Shown one piece after another: positions 14,932 through 17,924 of a stretch of DNA of 17,924 nucleotides. Made by a program: the position numbers and the translations under genes. Numbering within the stretch: position 1 is the first letter of the stretch; each line of letters opens with the position of its first letter. This DNA comes from an uncultured bacterium (lineage in GTDB: Bacteria; Gemmatimonadota; Gemmatimonadetes; Longimicrobiales; RSA9): NCBI GenBank assembly GCA_937995995.1, contig CALKIP010000252.1, positions 1-17,924 of the forward strand. Reading direction: 5' to 3'. The notes beneath the pieces were generated by a model. The model was not told the DNA's origin, ran no database searches, and was given only the letters and a program-made list of their open reading frames with translations.

Positions 14932-14972
14932 TTGTTGGATGCAACAAAGGACCAGGCTCGGTGCATCGAGCC
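14932..14972. promoter_or_regulatory. Operator-like palindrome and hairpin upstream of the MoaD-like gene
   Basis: TTGTTG-GATG-CAACAA (14932-14947) is a perfect 6-bp dyad ending 17 bp upstream of the start codon, the kind of site bound by MarR- or GntR-type regulators. Next to it GGCTCG (14955-14960) pairs with CGAGCC (14967-14972). The position fits autorepression or amide-responsive control of the two-gene unit. No regulator gene is nearby. No clear -35/-10 pair was found in the rest of 14973-15192, which shows no gene. Confidence 0.4.
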
Positions 14973-15192
14973 GGGAATCGGTGAGCGGCGTCGCTTGCCT
15001 GGCCTCGGGTCGGCTCCGCGTGGGAGCCCGCACGTCGGGCATGGCAACGACCCCGTTGTGGGGGGACGATGGCTGGCGGAGTGTCAGACTCGAATATGTG
15101 TCGCGGCGGCGGCGGCGGTCAATGGCCGCGTGGGCCGGTGGGGGCCCCAGCGGGTGGGTGGGGTGGGCGACTGGCGGACGGTCAGCCGCTCC

Positions 15193-16293
15193 CTACCGCT
15201 CCAGCCGCGGCTCGAACACGCTCACCGTCACATCTCCATCCGGCGCGGGGGTCACGGCGTAGACGAGCTTCGTCCCACAGATCCCGCCGAGGTAGTCATC
15301 AAAGCGATGGCTCGCCAGCACTCGCCCCTCGTCGAGATCGATGACCTCGATCATCGTGTCGAACGAGTCCCTGAACCACTGCGCCGAACCCGGGTCGGGG
15401 ATGTCCGGCGCCCAATCCGGATCGGCGAGGGCAACGAAGACCCAGAGCAGCCGGTCGTCCGTCTCATGCAGGTACGTGATCAAAGGCGATGGCGGCTCAG
15501 TCACCAGTATCTCCTCGGACCACGCGTTGTCCGACGGGAACCAATCCACATCGCGAACCAGGGCGACGTCGAGGGAGTCTCTCCAGCCGCGGAAGAGTTT
15601 GTACTCCCACATGCTCGCGGCCCAGAAGTCGGCCGACTTCGCCGGACTGATGACCCACTGATCCGTGTCCCACGCAACCTGTGTGGATCGGCCGAAGTTC
15701 GAGATTTCCGCGCCCGAGTCGTCCAGCAACCGGAACAGCGGTTGGTCCGGACCCACGAAGGGCCGCCCGTGCAGCAGGTACTCGCCCGTGGCGAGTCGGG
15801 CGAAGCCGTTGATGCCACTCGGCAGTCGGAACGACGCCAACACCGCCCCGTTCCGATCCATCGTCACGATGCGAGTGTTCGAATTGTCCACGACGATGAC
15901 GGTGTCTCCCGCGGTCATGAGGCGGAGACTCGAACCGAATTCGCCTGGGCCGGCACCCCTTCGACCGATGCTGGACGCGACCCGTCCATCGCGTCCGTAG
16001 ACGAAGACCTCACCTCCGCCGACCACGCCGCTCACCAGAAACGTGCTGTCGCTTGCCGCGGCGACCATGCAGCCGGTCGCCGCCGCGTCCGACTGCACGG
16101 AGGCCGGATCGCTCGGGTGACCCAGCGCAGCCACCCGGGACAGCGTGATTCGACACTCGGAGCAGGCGGGATCGCCACTCAGCTGGAGCGGCCCCGAAGA
16201 CGTCGAGGCGTCGCTCGAACGGGACGCATCGCCGGCACACGACACGAGGAGCGCAATCAGGGGAAGGCTGCTGACCAACCTTACAGCTTTCAC
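15193..16293 (-). CDS. Lipoprotein, predicted six-bladed beta-propeller
   Basis: A 366-aa exported lipoprotein: a short basic N-terminus, a hydrophobic core and the lipobox LVSC, with Cys19 the lipidated residue. The mature start is Ser-rich, then CSECRITLSRVAALG opens the repeat domain. Several blade-like repeats follow (SDSTFLVSG...GEVFVYGRDGRVASSIGRRGAGPGEF, then AGDTVIVVDNSNTRIVTMDRNGAVLASF), the pattern of 6-bladed/NHL-type propellers; the phrase GRRGAGPGEF is characteristic of them. The GTG start at 16293 has AAGGA about 9 nt upstream. There is no operon partner: the next gene on this strand starts 279 bp away. Function is unknown; propellers of this type bind ligands or protein partners at the cell surface. 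Confidence 0.8.
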   Translation of the reverse strand: MKAVRLVSSLPLIALLVSCAGDASRSSDASTSSGPLQLSGDPACSECRITLSRVAALGHPSDPASVQSDAAATGCMVAAASDSTFLVSGVVGGGEVFVYGRDGRVASSIGRRGAGPGEFGSSLRLMTAGDTVIVVDNSNTRIVTMDRNGAVLASFRLPSGINGFARLATGEYLLHGRPFVGPDQPLFRLLDDSGAEISNFGRSTQVAWDTDQWVISPAKSADFWAASMWEYKLFRGWRDSLDVALVRDVDWFPSDNAWSEEILVTEPPSPLITYLHETDDRLLWVFVALADPDWAPDIPDPGSAQWFRDSFDTMIEVIDLDEGRVLASHRFDDYLGGICGTKLVYAVTPAPDGDVTVSVFEPRLER

Positions 16294-16395
16294 GTTGGAG
16301 AATCCTTTGAGGGTTGACGCAACGAGATGGATCCAGTAGCACTAACGTTTCCTGTTCGACCGACGAGCCAGTCGAATGTACCTAAGGAGATAGTG

Positions 16396-16506
16396 GTGAC
16401 CCGGACTTCCAGTAAAAAGGAGGCTGTCCACAAGCACGGCGGGTGTACCAATGATCCCGAGTTGTTGGGATGCAGCCAAATCCCGGTCCAGTACACGCTG
16501 CGGTGA
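16396..16506 (+). CDS. Short reading frame, possible stub of a gene interrupted by the IS3 element
   Basis: AAGGAG (16384-16389) is spaced 6 nt before a GTG at 16396 that opens 36 codons (VTRTSSKKEAVHKHGGC...). The stop TGA is formed by the first bases of the IS3 left end. This looks like the 5' end of a host gene truncated by the insertion, divergent from the lipoprotein gene. The peptide is hydrophilic, with two Cys, and is not recognised. It may equally be a chance frame. The rest of the gap 16294-16395 holds a weak TTGACG-N17-TAGCAC promoter-like pair. Confidence 0.3.
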   Translation: MTRTSSKKEAVHKHGGCTNDPELLGCSQIPVQYTLR

Positions 16507-16508
16507 GC

Positions 16509-16537
16509 TGACCCCCGGAACCTGATCCAGTTATAAT
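16509..16537 (+). promoter_or_regulatory. Promoter at the left end of the IS3 element
   Basis: A perfect TATAAT (16532-16537) with TGACCC (16509-16514) 17 nt upstream, embedded in the terminal region and 25 nt before the orfA start codon. The -10 match is exact; the -35 is partial. Confidence 0.55.
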
Positions 16538-16562
16538 GGGACTCCTTCGAGCGGGAGGAGTC

Positions 16563-16829
16563 ATGAGGAAGAGCAGGTTCACGGAAGAGCAGATCATCGC
16601 CATTCTGGCGGAGTCCGATGCCGGCGCACAGACGAGCGAGTTGTGCCGGCGGCATGGCATCAGCGAGAACACGTTCTACCGCTGGCGTAAGAAGTACGGC
16701 GGCATGAACGTCTCCGAGGCGCGCCGTCTCAAGCAGCTGGAGGATGAGAACGCTCGGCTGAAGCGCATCGTGGCCGACCAGGCGTTGAACCTCCAGGTGC
16801 TCAAGGATCTCCTGGGAAACAAGTCGTGA
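16563..16829 (+). CDS. IS3-family transposase OrfA
   Basis: 88 aa. MRKSRFTEEQIIAIL opens a helix-turn-helix (SELCRRHGISENTFYRWRKKYGG, about 25-47) that binds the IS ends. A leucine-zipper-like helix for multimerisation (RLKQLEDENARLKR...LNLQVLKDLL, about 55-84) follows. The ATG at 16563 has GGGAGGAG upstream. It ends in TGA overlapping the GTG of orfB. The frame is intact and of full family length, so OrfA could still be made, although the element has lost a complete OrfB. Confidence 0.93.
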   Translation: MRKSRFTEEQIIAILAESDAGAQTSELCRRHGISENTFYRWRKKYGGMNVSEARRLKQLEDENARLKRIVADQALNLQVLKDLLGNKS

Positions 16830-17292
16830 CGGCGCGCGAGCGGCGGCGTGTCGTCCGGAAGGTCCAAGCCGCATACGGGATTTCCGAGCGACGGGCCATT
16901 CGCTTCACCGGCTTCCCTCGCTCCAGCATGCGCTACCGGAGCCTTCGCGCGCCCCAAGACGAGCTGCAGCTGCGGACGCGGATCCGTGAGCTCGCAGCGC
17001 AGCGGCCGCGCTGGGGATACCGGAGAATCCATGTGCTGCTTCGACGCGAGGGGTGGCCGGTGAACCGGAAGCGTGTCCAGCGCCTCTACCGCGAGGAGGG
17101 GCTCGCCGTGCGCAGGAGGGGCAAGCGGAGGAGGAGCCAGGTGCCCCGGCCCGTACGCGAGCCGCTGGGCCGGGTGAACGAACGCTGGAGCCTGGACTTC
17201 GTGAGCGATACGCTCTCGACCGGGCGCACCTTCCGGTGCCTGACGGTAGTTGATGAGTTCAGCCGGGAGTGCCTGCAGGTCCACGTGGCGCA
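16826..17292 (+). pseudogene. IS3-family transposase OrfB, truncated by IS21 insertion
   Basis: The catalytic DDE subunit. About 156 residues remain: an N-terminal helical region with RPRWGYRRIHVLLRREGW (the HTH_21-type region) and the start of the integrase core, with the first Asp in RWSLDF and the second in LTVVDEFSRECL. The third catalytic residue (Glu) and the rest are missing because the sequence switches to IS21-type DNA near 17293. The frame stays open to 17683 only by chance, through the second element in a different frame from its transposase. It starts at a GTG overlapping the orfA stop (-1 frame). Confidence 0.88.
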
Positions 17293-17351
17293 TGTAGAGA
17301 ATCACGCCATCTTGCTCCTCTGGAGACACCCAGTTTTACGCACCCGCCTCT

Positions 17352-17403
17352 TGCCGAATTCGGGGAATTCGGCACCCTCCGTGACGACTTCACGCACGGA
17401 GGG
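17352..17403 (+). promoter_or_regulatory. Two hairpins in the istA leader, the second covering the SD
   Basis: TGCCGAATTC (17352-17361) pairs with GAATTCGGCA (17365-17374) around GGG. CCCTCCGTG (17375-17383) pairs with CACGGAGGG (17395-17403) around 11 nt. The right arm of the second hairpin contains the GGAGG (17398-17402) that serves the istA GTG, so folding would hide the ribosome-binding site. Confidence 0.6.
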
Positions 17404-17408
17404 CACAG

Positions 17409-17924
17409 GTGGCCAAACTGGGAAAGGAGCAGATCATGGTCGCAGCGGACATGGTGCACAAAGGCACCTCGGTCCGGCAGGTCGCCCGGCAGATGGGCGT
17501 GAGCGAGGGCGCGCTCCGCTACCGCCTGAAGAAGCGCGCGGAAGGGCCAGGGCCCGACGGCCGCGCGCTTCAGCCGACGGCCACGGACGGCTACGAGGAC
17601 GCGATCCGGGCGATCCTCGAGGCCGCCGAGGACGCGCGTCTGACCGGCGAGGGCCGGCCGATGCAGGCCCGCCGAGTCTATGACCTCCTCGCACGGGACT
17701 ACGGCTACAGCGGCAGCTACCAGGCCGTGGTCCGGCATCTTCGGCGCACCTACGGCGTACCGAAGCTGCGGGCCCTGCGTCGGGTCGAGACGCCCCCGGG
17801 CGTGCAGGCGCAGCACGACTGGTTCGAGGTCCGGACGACGATCGCTGGTGAGCGCGTGCTCCTGCCCGTGCTCGTCGGCACGCTCTCGCACAGCCGGGCG
17901 CGCTTTGCGTGGGCGAGCCGCACG
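17409..17924 (+). CDS. istA: IS21-family transposase IstA, N-terminal part (runs off the window)
   Basis: 172 codons are open to the window edge without a stop. The N-terminus MAKLGKEQIMVAADMVHKG leads into a helix-turn-helix (SVRQVARQMGVSEGALRYRLKK, about 23-44). A linker (GRPMQARRVYDLLARDYGYSGSYQAVVRHLRRTYG) follows, then the start of the DDE integrase core, with the first catalytic Asp in QHDWFEV (D137), the usual position in IstA proteins. The GTG at 17409 has GGAGG 6 nt upstream; an in-frame ATG at 17436 with AAAGGAG upstream is a credible alternative start. The ATPase helper istB would be expected beyond the window. Confidence 0.85.
   Translation, partial: MAKLGKEQIMVAADMVHKGTSVRQVARQMGVSEGALRYRLKKRAEGPGPDGRALQPTATDGYEDAIRAILEAAEDARLTGEGRPMQARRVYDLLARDYGYSGSYQAVVRHLRRTYGVPKLRALRRVETPPGVQAQHDWFEVRTTIAGERVLLPVLVGTLSHSRARFAWASRT

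Larger units (their letters stand above)
16504..17292 (+). mobile_element. IS3-family insertion sequence, right part missing
   Basis: The left end TGAGCTGACCCCCGGAACCT has the look of an IS3 (IS407-group) terminal repeat. It is followed by orfA and overlapping orfB. The element is cut after about 157 codons of orfB, where an IS21-type end begins. The right end is not in the window, so terminal repeats and target duplication cannot be checked; the left boundary is approximate. Confidence 0.8.
17293..17924 (+). mobile_element. IS21-family insertion sequence, left end only
   Basis: It begins near TGTAGAGAATCACG, where OrfB homology stops. It carries an untranslated leader with two hairpins, then istA, and runs past the window edge. 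The TG start and a leader containing CCCAGTTTTACGCACC are typical of IS21 relatives. The exact boundary is inferred from the break in orfB. Confidence 0.75.

Noticed and set aside
13737..16317. Long plus-strand frames (13737-14984, 14791-16317) opposite the amidase and lipoprotein genes
   Set aside because: Both lie antisense to genes with clear family motifs, a signal peptide or ribosome-binding sites; the translations show no domain.
17293..17683. Apparent continuation of IS3 OrfB to 17683
   Set aside because: Past about 17293 the protein loses all integrase similarity, and the DNA instead encodes IstA in another frame. The open frame is accidental.
1..17924. CRISPR arrays, tRNA or rRNA genes
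   Set aside because: No evenly spaced direct repeats with unique spacers and no cloverleaf or rRNA signature was seen by eye. The 14-bp arrays at 2574-2663 have no spacers.

Overview
This is a GC-rich bacterial chromosomal window of about 17.9 kb with 10 intact protein genes and, at the right-hand end, one insertion sequence nested inside another. The gene content suggests a soil- or marine-type heterotroph, most likely Gemmatimonadota, with Acidobacteriota as the alternative: an orphan MacB/FtsX-type permease of the duplicated (ADOP) kind, secreted M14 and M20 metallopeptidases, a bacilliredoxin, a lipoprotein predicted to be a beta-propeller, and pervasive long antisense open frames typical of very high GC coding. 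That assignment is inference from gene content only; the window holds no rRNA or other marker gene.

Layout, left to right. An 831-residue ADOP permease (+) is followed by two short arrays of 14-bp repeats, a 14-bp-stem hairpin and a truncated haemoglobin (+). An M14 zinc carboxypeptidase (-) converges on the haemoglobin. Each end of the M14 gene carries an inverted-repeat element (3175-3351 and 5068-5210). The two elements share the same outer 13 bp but have different, still perfectly self-complementary, inner arms. Upstream of the M14 gene, on the same strand, is an M20 peptidase whose last codons are supplied by the second element. Divergent from the M20 gene is a YdjM/DUF457-type membrane protein (+), then a CPA2 (Kef-like) cation/proton antiporter with two C-terminal UspA domains (+), a Na+/alanine-glycine (AGCS) symporter with an extra hydrophilic domain (+), and a bacilliredoxin (+) with a textbook terminator. 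Converging on the bacilliredoxin is a two-gene unit (-): a small MoaD/ThiS-like ubiquitin-fold protein and an acetamidase/formamidase carrying a four-cysteine zinc-ribbon insert. A lipoprotein (-) follows.

The right end (16504-17924) is mobile DNA: an IS3-family element with intact orfA, a possible -1 frameshift site, and an orfB cut off after its second catalytic Asp by the left end of an IS21-family element. The istA of that second element runs off the window. A short ribosome-binding-site-led reading frame just before the IS3 end may be the stub of an interrupted host gene.

Functionally, the two secreted peptidases, the amidase and the amino-acid symporter fit a peptide/amide scavenging lifestyle, but they are not one operon. 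The least explained features are the paired inverted-repeat elements around the M14 gene and the pairing of a ubiquitin-fold protein with a zinc-ribbon amidase.
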